Below, in pieces: positions 1 through 10,473 of a stretch of DNA of 64,000 nucleotides. A program made the position numbers and the translations under genes. Location of the stretch: assembly GCF_014836875.1 (NCBI RefSeq), contig NZ_JACSQC010000007.1, positions 2,555-66,554 on the forward strand, read 5' to 3'. This DNA is from Arthrobacter pullicola (lineage in GTDB: Bacteria > Actinomycetota > Actinomycetes > Actinomycetales > Micrococcaceae). The notes beneath the pieces are model-generated. The model did no database searches. It was given only the letters and a program-made list of their open reading frames with translations, and had not been told where the DNA came from. Each line of letters opens with the position of its first letter. Positions within the stretch are counted from its first letter, which is position 1.

Positions 1-330
1 GGTCGGGATGAGCGTAAGTCGTACGGTGATCGTCCGGCTCGTGATGGTGAGCGTAAGCCGTTCAGCAGCGATCGTGGTGAGCGTAAGCCGTTCGCTGGTC
101 GTGACGATCGTGGTGAGCGTCGTTCGTTCGGCGGTGGTCGGGATGAGCGTAAGCCGTTCAACAGTGACCGTGGCGACCGCAAGCCTTATGCCGGTCGGGA
201 TGAGCGTAAGTCGTACGGTGATCGTCCGGCTCGTGATGGTGAGCGTAAGCCGTTCAGCAGCGATCGTGGCGACCGCAAGCCGTTCGCTGGTGGCGATGAC
301 CGTGGAGCCCGTAAGCCGTTCCGCAAGGAC
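1..330. repeat. Coding tandem repeats with a 192-bp duplication
   Basis: The first ~85 bp (from ggtcgggatgagcgtaag) recur almost exactly from position 193, a period of 192 bp or 64 codons, so the duplication keeps frame. Within each unit, shorter degenerate modules encode RxERKPF/SDRG motifs. Codons in the repeats (cgt, gat, ggt) are more T-ending than in the flanking gene. Confidence 0.85.
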
Positions 331-1419
331 TCAGATCGACGTCCGTCGTCTGGCCGTCCGTTCCGGAGCAATGATTCCCGGAGCAATGACCGGGCCCGAG
401 GCGCCGAGGAAGCACCGGTTACCGAGCGCAAGCACAACGCCCGCGACCTGCGCAGCGCAAACCGCGCAGATCGGGAACGGTCACCGGAAATTGATGATGA
501 CGTCACAGGTCAGGAGCTGGACAAGGTCACCCGAGCCCAGCTGCGCAACCTCGAAGAGGTCAATGGTGAATGGGTTTCCAAGCACCTGGTGATGGCCGGA
601 CGGCTGATCGACACCGATCCGGAGCTGGCTTTCCAGCACGCTCTCGCTGCCAGCCGCCGCGGCGGACGCATGGCGGCAGTCCGTGAAGCGGTGGCCCTGA
701 CGGCTTACGCCGCGGGGGAGTTTGGCGACGCGCTGCGCGAGTTCCGCACCCACCGGCGGATCAGCGGTTCCAACGAATACCTGGCCATGATGGCTGACTG
801 CGAACGCGGCCTGGGCCGTCCTGACCGTGCGCTGGACCTGGCCCGCTCAGAAGAAGCGGCGGAAATGGATCCTGCCGGCAAGGTGGATATGGCGATCGCA
901 GCCTCCGGTGCCCGGATGGATATGGAACAGTACGACGCCGCCGTCCACGCCCTGGAAATTCCGCAGCTGGATAAGAACCGTGCGTTCTCCTACAGCCCCC
1001 GGCTGTTCCGCGCCTACGCTGATGCCCTGGAGCTCGCAGGCCGCGGCGGCGAAGCTGAGCCTTGGCGCCGGCAGGCGCTGCTGGCCGAAAGTGTGCTGGG
1101 CATGGGAGAGTTCGCTGAGCCCGAGATTATGGACCTGGGCGACGACGACGAAGCGCCCGCCAAGCCGCGGTTCCGCCGGGACAGCGAAGGGAACTCCGCC
1201 GAAGGGGACACCGGTGCCTCCGCTGAGGACCGCTCCGGCAACTATGCGCAGGCTCCTGAGGCTGCCGTTCCGGAATCTGAAGAGGACGAGTCCGACGACG
1301 CCCTTCCCGGCGACGAGCGTGAAGCCCTCCTCGGTGCGGAAGAAGCCGAGGAATCCGAGGACACCGCGGATACTGAACACGATGTGAGGACCGAGGACAC
1401 CGCGGGTCGTCATGACTAA
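1..1419 (+). CDS. Tetratricopeptide-like protein with Arg/Asp-rich repeat N-terminus (5' end outside window)
   Basis: The frame is open from base 1 to the TGA at 1417-1419, so the start lies upstream of the window. About the first 110 visible residues are low-complexity, made of variants of RDERKPF, SDRGERKPF and GDRPARDGE. Residues ~150-370 are alpha-helical with TPR character (AFQHALAASRRGGR, FGDALREFRTHRR, GRPDRALDLARSEEAAEMD, EQYDAAVHALEI). The last ~100 residues are very acidic (Glu/Asp/Ser). Basic repeats, helical scaffold and acidic tail suggest a scaffold or RNA/ribosome-associated protein, but no enzymatic motif is visible and I assign no function. It overlaps the next gene by 8 nt, so both are probably co-transcribed. 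The internal ATG at 589 is not a convincing start because the same frame is clearly coding upstream. Confidence 0.85.
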   Translation, partial: GRDERKSYGDRPARDGERKPFSSDRGERKPFAGRDDRGERRSFGGGRDERKPFNSDRGDRKPYAGRDERKSYGDRPARDGERKPFSSDRGDRKPFAGGDDRGARKPFRKDSDRRPSSGRPFRSNDSRSNDRARGAEEAPVTERKHNARDLRSANRADRERSPEIDDDVTGQELDKVTRAQLRNLEEVNGEWVSKHLVMAGRLIDTDPELAFQHALAASRRGGRMAAVREAVALTAYAAGEFGDALREFRTHRRISGSNEYLAMMADCERGLGRPDRALDLARSEEAAEMDPAGKVDMAIAASGARMDMEQYDAAVHALEIPQLDKNRAFSYSPRLFRAYADALELAGRGGEAEPWRRQALLAESVLGMGEFAEPEIMDLGDDDEAPAKPRFRRDSEGNSAEGDTGASAEDRSGNYAQAPEAAVPESEEDESDDALPGDEREALLGAEEAEESEDTADTEHDVRTEDTAGRHD

Positions 1420-2407
1420 GGCGCTGGTAGAGAACTTCGACGCGGTCTTTGCGGACCTCGACGGCGTTGTTTATGCCGGACCGCATGCCATTCCGGGTGC
1501 ACCGGAGGCGCTGCAGGGGCTCGAAGCTGCCGGTATCAAGCTGGCCTACGTTACGAATAACGCTTCCCGCTCCTCGGAGACCGTTGCGGAGCATCTGCGG
1601 GAGCTGGGGGCGCCGGCCACTGCGGAGACCGTGTTCGGCTCCGCACAGGCTGGAGCCGAGCTGCTCGCCGGCCTGATCCCTGCCCGAAGCCGGGTCCTGG
1701 TGACCGGCAGCGCCACGCTGGCCGACCAGGTCCGCGCTCAGGACCTGGAACCGGTGAGTTCCGCGGATGATGAGCCGGTGGCTGTTATCCAGGGCTTCGA
1801 TCCGGGGCTGGGCTGGAAAGACCTGGCGGAGACGGCCTTCGCCGTCGCCGCCGGCGCCGTCTGGGTCGCAACGAACACGGATCTCTCCATCCCGCAGGCC
1901 CGCGGCATCGCACCGGGCAATGGCACCCTGGTTGCGGCGGTAGCGGCTGCCACGGGCAGGACGCCGCTGGTCGCGGGGAAGCCTGAGGCGCCCTTGTTCA
2001 CGACGGCGGCCCGTCACCTCGGTGTCTCGCGGCCGCTCGTCGTCGGCGACCGCCTGGATACCGACATCCTCGGCGGCAACACTGCGGGTTATGCGTCAGC
2101 ACTGGTGCTCACCGGGGTGGACAGCCCCGCCACCGCGCTGGCAGCCCGCACCGCGGAACGGCCGGTCCACCTGATCCCGAATCTGGCTGCCCTCTATGAG
2201 CCCTACCCTCAGGTGGTCCGGGCCGGGGAAGGATTCCGCTGCGGGGATGCCCTGGCCCGCGTCACGGGCGGCGCGGTGGAAATTACCGCGCCTGAAGAGT
2301 CTCTTGACGGATGGCGGGCTGCCTGCGCCGCGTGGTGGGAAGCCCACCCCGACGCTCCGGTGGCGACCAGCCCTGAAGTCCGCTGGACTGTCGGCAGCGG
2401 CAGTTAG
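1412..2407 (+). CDS. HAD-IIA family phosphatase (NagD / glycerol-3-phosphate phosphatase type)
   Basis: 331 aa. Class IIA HAD phosphatases hydrolyse small phosphorylated metabolites. Motif I is DLDGVVYAG at residues 15-23 (nucleophile Asp15, acid/base Asp17). Motif II is the TNNAS stretch near residue 46, followed by the C2-type cap. The lysine of motif III is in VAGKPEAPLF and motif IV is GDRLDTDILGGNTAG near residue 212. The gene occupies the place of Rv1692 in Mycobacterium (a glycerol-3-phosphate phosphatase) directly before tlyA, which makes glycerophosphate a reasonable but unproven substrate. Its ATG lies inside the end of the TPR gene (8-nt overlap), suggesting translational coupling. 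Confidence 0.88.
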   Translation: MTKALVENFDAVFADLDGVVYAGPHAIPGAPEALQGLEAAGIKLAYVTNNASRSSETVAEHLRELGAPATAETVFGSAQAGAELLAGLIPARSRVLVTGSATLADQVRAQDLEPVSSADDEPVAVIQGFDPGLGWKDLAETAFAVAAGAVWVATNTDLSIPQARGIAPGNGTLVAAVAAATGRTPLVAGKPEAPLFTTAARHLGVSRPLVVGDRLDTDILGGNTAGYASALVLTGVDSPATALAARTAERPVHLIPNLAALYEPYPQVVRAGEGFRCGDALARVTGGAVEITAPEESLDGWRAACAAWWEAHPDAPVATSPEVRWTVGSGS

Positions 2408-2416
2408 GCTTTGTCC

Positions 2417-2698
2417 GTGGACAAAAACGATGAGGAACCGGGCACGGACGCGGCTCCGGACACCGAAACCGGCCCCGCCGCCCGGGAAGGCACTCCCGGG
2501 CGCATCCCGGGCGGTCCGGTCCTGACCGGCGATCCCCGAGTGGACGCTGTCCTGGCCGGGCTGGACCGGGTGCCCGATCTCCCGGTGGCAGAACACGCTG
2601 CCCTCTATGCCGGACTCCATGACGGGCTGCTCGCGGCCTTGAACGAGGAGCCGCCGGGCATCAAGGGGAGCCCCGTTCCCGGTCCGGGAGCCGGGTAG
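2417..2698 (+). CDS. Small conserved protein between the HAD phosphatase and tlyA
   Basis: 93 aa from GTG 2417; a TTG at 2411 is in frame but follows the previous stop too closely to carry a ribosome site. The first ~35 residues are disordered (Asp/Glu/Pro/Thr), then comes an ordered helical segment DPRVDAVLAGLDRVPDL followed by LPVAEHAALYAGLHDGLLAALNE. A small protein of this kind sits at the same place (Rv1693) in mycobacteria. It ends 2 nt before tlyA, so it belongs to the same operon. No known domain or function; the PVAEH...LHDGLLAAL part resembles a two-helix interaction module. Confidence 0.7.
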   Translation: MDKNDEEPGTDAAPDTETGPAAREGTPGRIPGGPVLTGDPRVDAVLAGLDRVPDLPVAEHAALYAGLHDGLLAALNEEPPGIKGSPVPGPGAG

Positions 2699-2700
2699 CC

Positions 2701-3558
2701 GTGGCCAGGCTTGACCAGGAACTCGTGACCCGGGGGTTTGCCCGCTCCCGTACCCATGCCGCAAAACTCATCGCAGCCGGCCGCGTCGCCCGCGGCGGCA
2801 CTGTCCTGACCAAACCCTCGGCGTCCATCCAGCCGGATGACCAGCTGAGCGTCGCGGACGACGGCGGTCCGGATTACGTCAGCAGGGCAGGGCACAAACT
2901 TGCCGGCGCGCTGGCCGCCTTTCCCGGGGTGTCGCCCGCCGGGCTTCGGTGCCTCGACGCCGGTGCCTCCACGGGCGGATTCACGGATGTGCTGCTGCGT
3001 TCCGGGGCAAAGGAAGTCGCGGCCGTGGACGTCGGCCATGGCCAGCTGGTGGACTCGCTTCGTGCTGATCCCCGGGTCCGTGTTTTCGAAGGGATGAACG
3101 TCCGGTACTTCACCCCGGACCAGATCGGCGGCACCGTGGAGCTCACGGTCGCAGACCTGAGTTTTATTTCGCTGACCATGGTTGTCGGACCGTTGGCCGC
3201 GGCCACGGCCCCCGGTGGCAGCCTGCTGCTGATGGTCAAGCCGCAGTTCGAGGTTGGCCGCGAACTGCTGGGCCGCACCGGCGTGGTTACCGACCCGGCC
3301 CGGCACCGCCTGGCAGTGGAGCGCGTGGCGGAGGCCGCCGTCGGCGCGGGTCTGGAAATTGCCGGAATCGCCCGCAGTCCGTTGCCCGGGCAGAACGGGA
3401 ATGTGGAATTCTTTATGTGGATGACGGTCCCAGAGAGTTCCGTCCGGGCTGCCGCTGATCGTTCAGCGGCAGCATCAGCGCTGGTCAGTTCCGTCTTCCA
3501 CGAACCTTCCCAGGAAGTTCCGGCGTTTGCGGAGGTGCCGGAAGGCATAGAAGACTGA
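2701..3558 (+). CDS. tlyA: TlyA family rRNA 2'-O-methyltransferase
   Basis: 285 aa. TlyA methylates ribose 2'-hydroxyls of rRNA (16S C1409 and 23S C1920 in mycobacteria), and its loss gives capreomycin/viomycin resistance. Residues 1-60 form an S4 RNA-binding domain (RLDQELVTRGFARSRTHAAK, then AGRVARGG). A FtsJ-like Rossmann domain follows, with the signature YVSRAGHKL at ~60, the SAM-binding loop CLDAGASTGGFTDVLL at ~83, VDVGHGQL, and ADLSFISL near residue 156. The GTG start lies 2 nt after the upstream stop. The last ~40 residues (Ala/Ser/Glu) are a non-conserved tail. Confidence 0.93.
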   Translation: MARLDQELVTRGFARSRTHAAKLIAAGRVARGGTVLTKPSASIQPDDQLSVADDGGPDYVSRAGHKLAGALAAFPGVSPAGLRCLDAGASTGGFTDVLLRSGAKEVAAVDVGHGQLVDSLRADPRVRVFEGMNVRYFTPDQIGGTVELTVADLSFISLTMVVGPLAAATAPGGSLLLMVKPQFEVGRELLGRTGVVTDPARHRLAVERVAEAAVGAGLEIAGIARSPLPGQNGNVEFFMWMTVPESSVRAAADRSAAASALVSSVFHEPSQEVPAFAEVPEGIED

Positions 3559-3609
3559 CCGGACGGCAACACACTTGCTCCCCCGTGGGCAGAACAGGAC
3601 TGGAAAGAT

Positions 3610-4566
3610 ATGAGCAGACGAATACTGGTGCTCGCGCACACCGGCCGGAAGGCCGCCATGGCTGCGGCCCAGGAAGTCTGCACCCAGCTGCACGCCGCCG
3701 GGCTGACCCCGGTAATGCGCTCCCAGGACCTGGAGGACATCCAGGCCGAATACGGGCAGCTCACGGCGCCAACCGAGATCCTGCACGACGACGTCCCGCT
3801 CGATGGGGTGGACCTGGGCATGGTGCTCGGCGGCGATGGCACCATCCTGCGCGCCGCGGAGCTGGTGCGGGGGACCGGGGTTCCGCTGCTCGGCGTGAAC
3901 CTGGGGCACGTGGGTTTCCTGGCCGAAAGCGAACGCGAAGACCTGGAAAAGACCGTGCGGTGGGTCGTGGACCGGTCCTACACCGTCGAAGAGCGCATGA
4001 CGATCGACGTCAAGGTCTGGCTGGACAGCAAGCTGCTGGCCCATACCTGGGCCCTGAACGAAGCAGCTGTGGAGAAAGCCGACCGCCAGCGCATGCTGGA
4101 GATCGTGATGGAGGTGGACGCGCGCCCCATTTCTTCCTTCGGCTGCGACGGCGTGGTCATGGCCACCCCGACAGGCTCCACTGCTTACGCCTTTTCGGCC
4201 GGCGGCCCTGTGGTCTGGCCGGAGGTGGAAGCCCTGCTCATCACCCCGATCAGCGCCCACGCCGTGTTCTCCCGGCCCCTGGTTGTGGCACCGGAATCGA
4301 TTCTTGCGGTGGAGATCCTTGCCCGGAACGCAGCTAACGGTGTGCTCTGGTGCGACGGACGGCGCAGTTACGATCTTCCGCCCGGAGCCCGGGTTGAAGT
4401 CACCCGGTCGGCCGTGCCGGTGCGCCTGGCACGAACCCATGAAACTCCGTTCTCGGAACGGCTGGTCCGCAAGTTCCAGCTGCCCACGCAGGGCTGGCGC
4501 GGACCCATGAACCATCCTGCAGACGCAGACGCAGACGCAGACGCAGGCGGAGGAGTAATTCCGTGA
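3610..4566 (+). CDS. nadK: NAD kinase
   Basis: 318 aa. It phosphorylates NAD+ to NADP+ in the cytosol. The diacylglycerol-kinase-like fold is shown by the GGDGT loop at ~74-78, GVNLGHVGFLAE near residue 97, and the NAD-binding DGVVMATPTGSTAYAFSAGGPVV segment near 178-200. The start ATG 3610 has a GGAAAG site just upstream. The C-terminus is unusual: after the conserved core it ends in (Asp-Ala)n encoded by a GCAGAC hexamer repeat, and the coding end overlaps recN by 4 nt (GTGA). Confidence 0.95.
   Translation: MSRRILVLAHTGRKAAMAAAQEVCTQLHAAGLTPVMRSQDLEDIQAEYGQLTAPTEILHDDVPLDGVDLGMVLGGDGTILRAAELVRGTGVPLLGVNLGHVGFLAESEREDLEKTVRWVVDRSYTVEERMTIDVKVWLDSKLLAHTWALNEAAVEKADRQRMLEIVMEVDARPISSFGCDGVVMATPTGSTAYAFSAGGPVVWPEVEALLITPISAHAVFSRPLVVAPESILAVEILARNAANGVLWCDGRRSYDLPPGARVEVTRSAVPVRLARTHETPFSERLVRKFQLPTQGWRGPMNHPADADADADAGGGVIP
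4519..4548. repeat. In-frame GCAGAC hexanucleotide repeat
   Basis: Four perfect GCAGAC units (4519-4542) plus a fifth degenerate one (GCAGGC). It encodes an alternating Ala-Asp tail of NAD kinase and ends just ahead of the GGAGGAG ribosome-binding site of recN. A six-base unit can change in number without shifting frame. Confidence 0.9.
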
Positions 4567-6311
4567 TTGAGGAAATACGCATTCGGGACCTTGGTGTCAT
4601 CACCGATGCCACGCTGACGCTGGGGAGCGGGTTTACCGTGGTCACCGGCGAAACCGGTGCCGGCAAGACCATGGTGATCACCGCCCTGGGGCTCCTGCTG
4701 GGAGCCAGGTCGGACGCCGGGGCCGTGCGCACCGGTGCCAAATCCGCGCTGGCCGAAGCCGTGGTCCGGCTCCCGGAGCAAAGCCCGGCCGTGCTGCGTT
4801 CCGTGGAAGCCGGAGCCGAGATCGAAGCCTGCGACGGCGGTGTCGAACTCCTGGTGGCCCGCACCGTCAATGCCGACGGCCGCAGCCGCGCCCACCTGGG
4901 CGGCAGGGCGGCCCCCGTCGGTGTCCTGGGGGAAGTGGGCAGCCACCTCGTTGCCGTGCACGGGCAGACCGACCAGCTGCGGCTGAAGAGTGCCGCGGCC
5001 CAGCGCGAGGCACTGGACAAGTACGCGGGGGAGTCCCTGCGCACTGCGCTGGAGGAATACCGCACCGGGTACGCCCGCTGGCGGGCAGCTGCCGCGGAGC
5101 TCTCCGAGCTGCGGGAGACCGCACGGGAACGGCTCCGGGAGGCGGAGTTCCTGGCAGCCTCGCTGGAAGAAATCGACGCGGTGGCACCCGAGCCGGCGGA
5201 AGACGAAACGCTGAAGACCGAGGCCATGCGCCTGGGCAACATCGAAGAGCTCCGGACCGCGTCCGTCAAAGCGCACGAGGCCCTGGTGGCCGGGGACTTC
5301 GCCGACGGTTCCGACGCGACGTCCCTGGTGGACGCCGCCAAGCGCCAGCTTGAGCAGGCCGGAGAGCATGACCCCGCCCTGGCGCAGGCCGGCCAGCGGC
5401 TGGCCGAGGTCGGCTACATTCTGACGGACATCGCTGCGGAACTCTCCAGTTACAGTGCCTCGCTCGACGGCGAGGGGCCGGGCCGGCTGGCTGAAGTGGA
5501 GTCCCGGCGGGCTGAGCTGGCAACGCTGGTGCGCAAGTATGCGCCGTCCATCGACGAGGTCCTGGAATGGGCCGAAACCAGCCGGGTTCGGCTGGCGGAC
5601 CTGGGTGACGACGGCAACCGGATTGAATCCCTGGAAGCCGAGCTCACCGAACTCGAGGCCAGGCTCCGCGACCAGGCTGCCGGACTGACGAAACTGCGCA
5701 CCGAGGCCGCGGGGGAACTCTCCAGCCGGGTAAGCGCCGAACTCGCCGCCCTGGCCATGCCGGACGCCCGCCTGGTCATCAACGTGGAGAACACCGGCGA
5801 GATGGGACCGCACGGCGCGGACACCATCGAATTTCTCCTCGCCCCGCATCCCGGAGCGCCGCCGCGTCCGCTGGGCAAGGGTGCATCCGGTGGTGAACTC
5901 TCCCGGGTGATGCTCGCGATCGAAGTGGTGCTGGCCGAAGTGGACCCTGTCCCGACGTTTGTCTTCGACGAGGTTGACGCCGGCGTCGGCGGCAAGGCGG
6001 CCATCGAAATCGGCCGGCGGCTGGCTATGCTGGCCCGGCACGTTCAGGTCATCGTGGTGACGCACCTCCCGCAGGTGGCGGCCTTCGCCGGCCACCACAT
6101 CCGCGTGATTAAAACCTCAACCTCGGCAGGTGACGGATCCGGCGTAACCGCCAGTGACGTCGTCGTGCTGGACCGCGAGGCCCGGATCAGGGAACTGGCC
6201 CGGATGCTCGCAGGCCACGAGGACTCGGAGTCGGCCCGTGCCCACGCCGAGGAACTGCTGGCGACGGCTGCCGTCCCCGCTGAAGCAACGACACAGACCA
6301 ACAAAAGGTGA
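4563..6311 (+). CDS. recN: DNA repair protein RecN
   Basis: 582 aa, SMC-like ATPase acting early in double-strand break repair. The N-terminal ATPase lobe carries Walker A GETGAGKT at ~29-36. A long coiled-coil region (~150-400, rich in Glu/Ala/Leu/Arg) follows. The C-terminal lobe has the ABC signature [11 protein letters not shown] near residue 440, Walker [14 protein letters not shown] near 465 and the H-loop [12 protein letters not shown] near 500. Length and domain order are normal. GTG start 4563 overlaps nadK by 4 nt and is preceded by GGAGGAG. It lies in the same tlyA-nadK-recN order as in mycobacteria; Rv1697/Rv1698-like genes that follow recN there are absent here. Confidence 0.96.
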   Translation: MIEEIRIRDLGVITDATLTLGSGFTVVTGETGAGKTMVITALGLLLGARSDAGAVRTGAKSALAEAVVRLPEQSPAVLRSVEAGAEIEACDGGVELLVARTVNADGRSRAHLGGRAAPVGVLGEVGSHLVAVHGQTDQLRLKSAAAQREALDKYAGESLRTALEEYRTGYARWRAAAAELSELRETARERLREAEFLAASLEEIDAVAPEPAEDETLKTEAMRLGNIEELRTASVKAHEALVAGDFADGSDATSLVDAAKRQLEQAGEHDPALAQAGQRLAEVGYILTDIAAELSSYSASLDGEGPGRLAEVESRRAELATLVRKYAPSIDEVLEWAETSRVRLADLGDDGNRIESLEAELTELEARLRDQAAGLTKLRTEAAGELSSRVSAELAALAMPDARLVINVENTGEMGPHGADTIEFLLAPHPGAPPRPLGKGASGGELSRVMLAIEVVLAEVDPVPTFVFDEVDAGVGGKAAIEIGRRLAMLARHVQVIVVTHLPQVAAFAGHHIRVIKTSTSAGDGSGVTASDVVVLDREARIRELARMLAGHEDSESARAHAEELLATAAVPAEATTQTNKR

Positions 6312-6317
6312 TAGGCT
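6288..6317 (+). promoter_or_regulatory. Putative promoter for a leaderless pyrG transcript
   Basis: TAGGCT at 6312-6317, preceded by TGA, matches an actinobacterial -10; ACGACA at 6288-6293 is an 18-bp-spaced weak -35. The -10 ends 8 nt before GTG 6326, which is where leaderless messages begin. It overlaps the recN stop codon. Inference from sequence only. Confidence 0.4.
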
Positions 6318-6325
6318 CGAATTCC

Positions 6326-8002
<1,677 letters not shown>

Positions 8003-8007
8003 GCAAC

Positions 8008-8676
8008 ATGAGCGAAGACCGGGGGTTCGCCGACGAACAAAGTCCGCGACGGCTGCTGGAATCCACAGTTGCCTACAGCGGTCCCATCTGGGACGTGGTG
8101 AAGGAAAAATTCACCCTGACTGACGACGGCGAGCCCCTGGTCCGCGACTTCATCGCGCACCCCGGTGCCGTGGCCATTTTGGTCATGAACGACGCCGGCC
8201 AGGTGCTGCTGATTAACCAGTACCGGCATCCGGTGCGCATGACGCTCTGGGAAATCCCGGCCGGCCTGCTGGATGTGGAGGGTGAAGACTACCTGGCCGC
8301 CGCCGTGCGCGAGCTGGCCGAGGAGGCCGACCTGGTGGCCGAGGACTGGAACGTCCTCACGGATCTGTTCCTCTCGCCCGGGTCGTCGCGCGAAGAGCTG
8401 CGCATTTACCTTGCCCGGGGGCTGCACGAGATTCCCGAAGCGGAACGCCACGAACGTTTCCACGAGGAAGCCGAAATCAAGATGCTCTGGGTCGACCTGG
8501 ATGACGCCGTCACGGCCGTCCTCGAAGGCCGCCTGCACAGCCCTTCGGCGGCCGCCGCCGTCCTGGCCGCAGCTGCTGCGCGCCCGTCCGGCTATAAGAA
8601 CCTCCGGCCAGCCGACGCGCCGTGGCCGGAGCATCACTCGGAGCACCACGCCTGGCCCAACGGTTCTGTCCGCTAG
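8008..8676 (+). CDS. Nudix hydrolase, ADP-ribose pyrophosphatase type
   Basis: 222 aa. It should hydrolyse ADP-ribose or a related nucleoside diphosphate derivative. The Nudix motif spans [24 protein letters not shown] (~residues 87-110), with the metal-binding RExxEE core intact, although the usual Gly near the end (EETG) is replaced in EEAD. The upstream [20 protein letters not shown] segment is typical of ADPRases, as is [15 protein letters not shown] downstream. It starts 5 nt after pyrG and ends 8 nt before the proposed xerD start; pyrG-nudix-xerD is the usual actinobacterial order (Rv1699-Rv1701). Confidence 0.9.
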   Translation: MSEDRGFADEQSPRRLLESTVAYSGPIWDVVKEKFTLTDDGEPLVRDFIAHPGAVAILVMNDAGQVLLINQYRHPVRMTLWEIPAGLLDVEGEDYLAAAVRELAEEADLVAEDWNVLTDLFLSPGSSREELRIYLARGLHEIPEAERHERFHEEAEIKMLWVDLDDAVTAVLEGRLHSPSAAAAVLAAAAARPSGYKNLRPADAPWPEHHSEHHAWPNGSVR

Positions 8677-8684
8677 GGGAATGG

Positions 8685-9911
8685 GTGCCCACCGCCGTCC
8701 CCGCCGCAGGCAGCGGCCCCGGTAGCCGGTCCGCGCAGGACCGGACTTCCATCAACGACACGATCGACCTGGTCCTGCAGTCCCAGCTCAATCCCACCCT
8801 CATCCTGGAGACCTCGGAGCTGACGGCCGGGGCCGTTGCCGCTTCGACCCCCGCCACCGGGGGAGCCAGGGGGCCGGCTGAGGAACCCACTGGGGAGAGT
8901 GCCGCGCCTCCGGAGCCCGCAGGCGCCGCACGCACCGCCGCGCGCAGCTCCCGGTCAGCCGAGGAGGAGCTGCGCTCCACCGCCGTGGGACGGGCGATCG
9001 GCAGCTACCTCCAGCACATGGCCGTTGAACGCGGGCTGGCCAGGAATACCGTTGACGCCTACCGCCGCGACCTGCTCCGGTACGCCCGGTTCCTAGCCGC
9101 CGGCGGCCGCACCGACGTCACAGCCATAACCCGTCATGACGTCACCGCGTTCGCCCGGTCGATCGTTGAAGGCTCGGACGGCTCCGCAGCGCTGAGCATC
9201 CGGTCGGCTGCCCGGACCATTGTGGCGGTCCGCGGCCTGCACAAGTTCTGGGCGCTCGAAGGCCTAACCCCGGTGGATCCGGCGAGCGACGTCCATCCGC
9301 CGATGCCGGGCAAACGCCTGCCCAAGGCGATCAGCGTCAACGAAGTCACCCGCATGCTCGAGGCCATTCCACTCGATACGCCTACCGGCCTGCGCGACCG
9401 CGCCCTGCTCGAATTCCTCTACTCCACGGGCGCCCGCATCAGCGAGGCCGTGGGGCTGGACATCGATGACCTGTCCCTCGAACGGATCCCTGCCAACGGC
9501 CCCGACGTCGTGCGCCTTTTCGGCAAGGGGTCGAAGGAACGCCTGGTGCCGCTGGGCTCCTACGCCGCCCGCGCACTGGACGAATACCTGGTCCGTGGCC
9601 GGCCCGGTGCGGCTGCCAAAGGCAAAGGCACTCCGGCGCTGTTCCTCAATGCCCGCGGCGGACGGCTGAGCCGGCAAAGCGCCTGGACCATCCTGAAAGC
9701 GGCTGCTGAACGCGCCAAAATCGACCGGGATGTTTCTCCGCACACCCTGCGGCATTCCTTCGCCACCCACCTGCTGGAAGGTGGAGCCGACGTGCGCGTG
9801 GTCCAGGAACTGCTGGGTCACGCATCGGTGACCACCACGCAGGTTTACACCCTGGTCACCGCCGACACGCTGCGCGAAGTCTACGCAGCCGCCCACCCCC
9901 GCGCACTGTGA
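8685..9911 (+). CDS. xerD: Site-specific tyrosine recombinase XerD with N-terminal extension
   Basis: 408 aa from GTG 8685, which has AGGGGA upstream. XerD with XerC resolves chromosome dimers at dif. The SAM-like core-binding domain starts at [20 protein letters not shown] (~residue 103). The catalytic set is complete: Arg in [11 protein letters not shown] (~250), Lys in [12 protein letters not shown] (~280), HTLRHSF (~352-358), His in [10 protein letters not shown] and Tyr in QVYTLVT (~386). The first ~100 residues are Pro/Ala/Glu-rich and not part of the family (usual length ~300). An alternative start is GTG 8985, giving 308 aa, but no ribosome site lies at proper distance there. Confidence 0.9.
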   Translation: MPTAVPAAGSGPGSRSAQDRTSINDTIDLVLQSQLNPTLILETSELTAGAVAASTPATGGARGPAEEPTGESAAPPEPAGAARTAARSSRSAEEELRSTAVGRAIGSYLQHMAVERGLARNTVDAYRRDLLRYARFLAAGGRTDVTAITRHDVTAFARSIVEGSDGSAALSIRSAARTIVAVRGLHKFWALEGLTPVDPASDVHPPMPGKRLPKAISVNEVTRMLEAIPLDTPTGLRDRALLEFLYSTGARISEAVGLDIDDLSLERIPANGPDVVRLFGKGSKERLVPLGSYAARALDEYLVRGRPGAAAKGKGTPALFLNARGGRLSRQSAWTILKAAAERAKIDRDVSPHTLRHSFATHLLEGGADVRVVQELLGHASVTTTQVYTLVTADTLREVYAAAHPRAL

Positions 9912-9941
9912 GCTGGGCGCCGGGCTGAGTCCAGCCGCAGG

Positions 9942-10274
9942 TCAGCCTGCAGGCGCCTTGGACGCGGCACGGACCACGGACTCAAGGAACCCCGGGAAGG
10001 CTTCCTCAAGATCATCGCGCCGCAGCACGTTCATGCGCGCGGTGCCGGAGTAGTACTGGTGGATTACCCCTGCCTGACGCAGCGCAGTGAAGTGATGCGT
10101 AGCGGTGGATGGGTGGACCGGCAGATCGAACGAGCCACAGCGAAGCTCGGTCGAGCCCTCAGCGAGCTGGACGACAATCGCCAAACGAATCGGATCCGCT
10201 ATGGCGTTCAGGACCCGGGAAAAATCGAAGTCAGCCAGTTCAGGCTCATCGGTAATGTCCCGTCGAGGCGCCAT
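9942..10274 (-). CDS. ArsR-type winged-helix repressor
   Basis: 110 aa. The winged HTH reads FSRVLNAIADPIRLAIVVQLAEG, then the recognition segment VHPSTATHHFTALRQAGVIHQYYSG. The cysteine pattern of metal sensors is missing (a single Cys in ELRCGSF), so the ligand is more likely an organic or redox signal. It is transcribed away from the MDR reductase at 10474, and a perfect TTTGATA-AC-TATCAAA palindrome lies between them, so it probably represses both itself and the reductase. Confidence 0.85.
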   Translation of the reverse strand: MAPRRDITDEPELADFDFSRVLNAIADPIRLAIVVQLAEGSTELRCGSFDLPVHPSTATHHFTALRQAGVIHQYYSGTARMNVLRRDDLEEAFPGFLESVVRAASKAPAG

Positions 10275-10372
10275 GTCCTACCTTCCATACTGTCCCCGGC
10301 TGCGGTACAGACGGGCCTCACTAGGATAGCCTGCCCCGGCCTCTGCTCCAGCATTATTTGATTCCAGTCTAT

Positions 10373-10388
10373 TTTGATAACTATCAAA
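10373..10388. promoter_or_regulatory. Perfect palindrome, probable ArsR operator
   Basis: TTTGATA (10373-10379), AC, TATCAAA (10382-10388). It is AT-rich in an otherwise GC-rich window, centred in the 199-bp divergent intergenic region. Arm length and spacing suit an ArsR-family dimer. Confidence 0.65.
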
Positions 10389-10473
10389 CTAATGGTTACT
10401 GTTGACTCCTGCCCGGCGGCCGACGGCTCGCCGCGGCGGCAAAGCACCCCCATGAACATGAAGGATCAACAGC

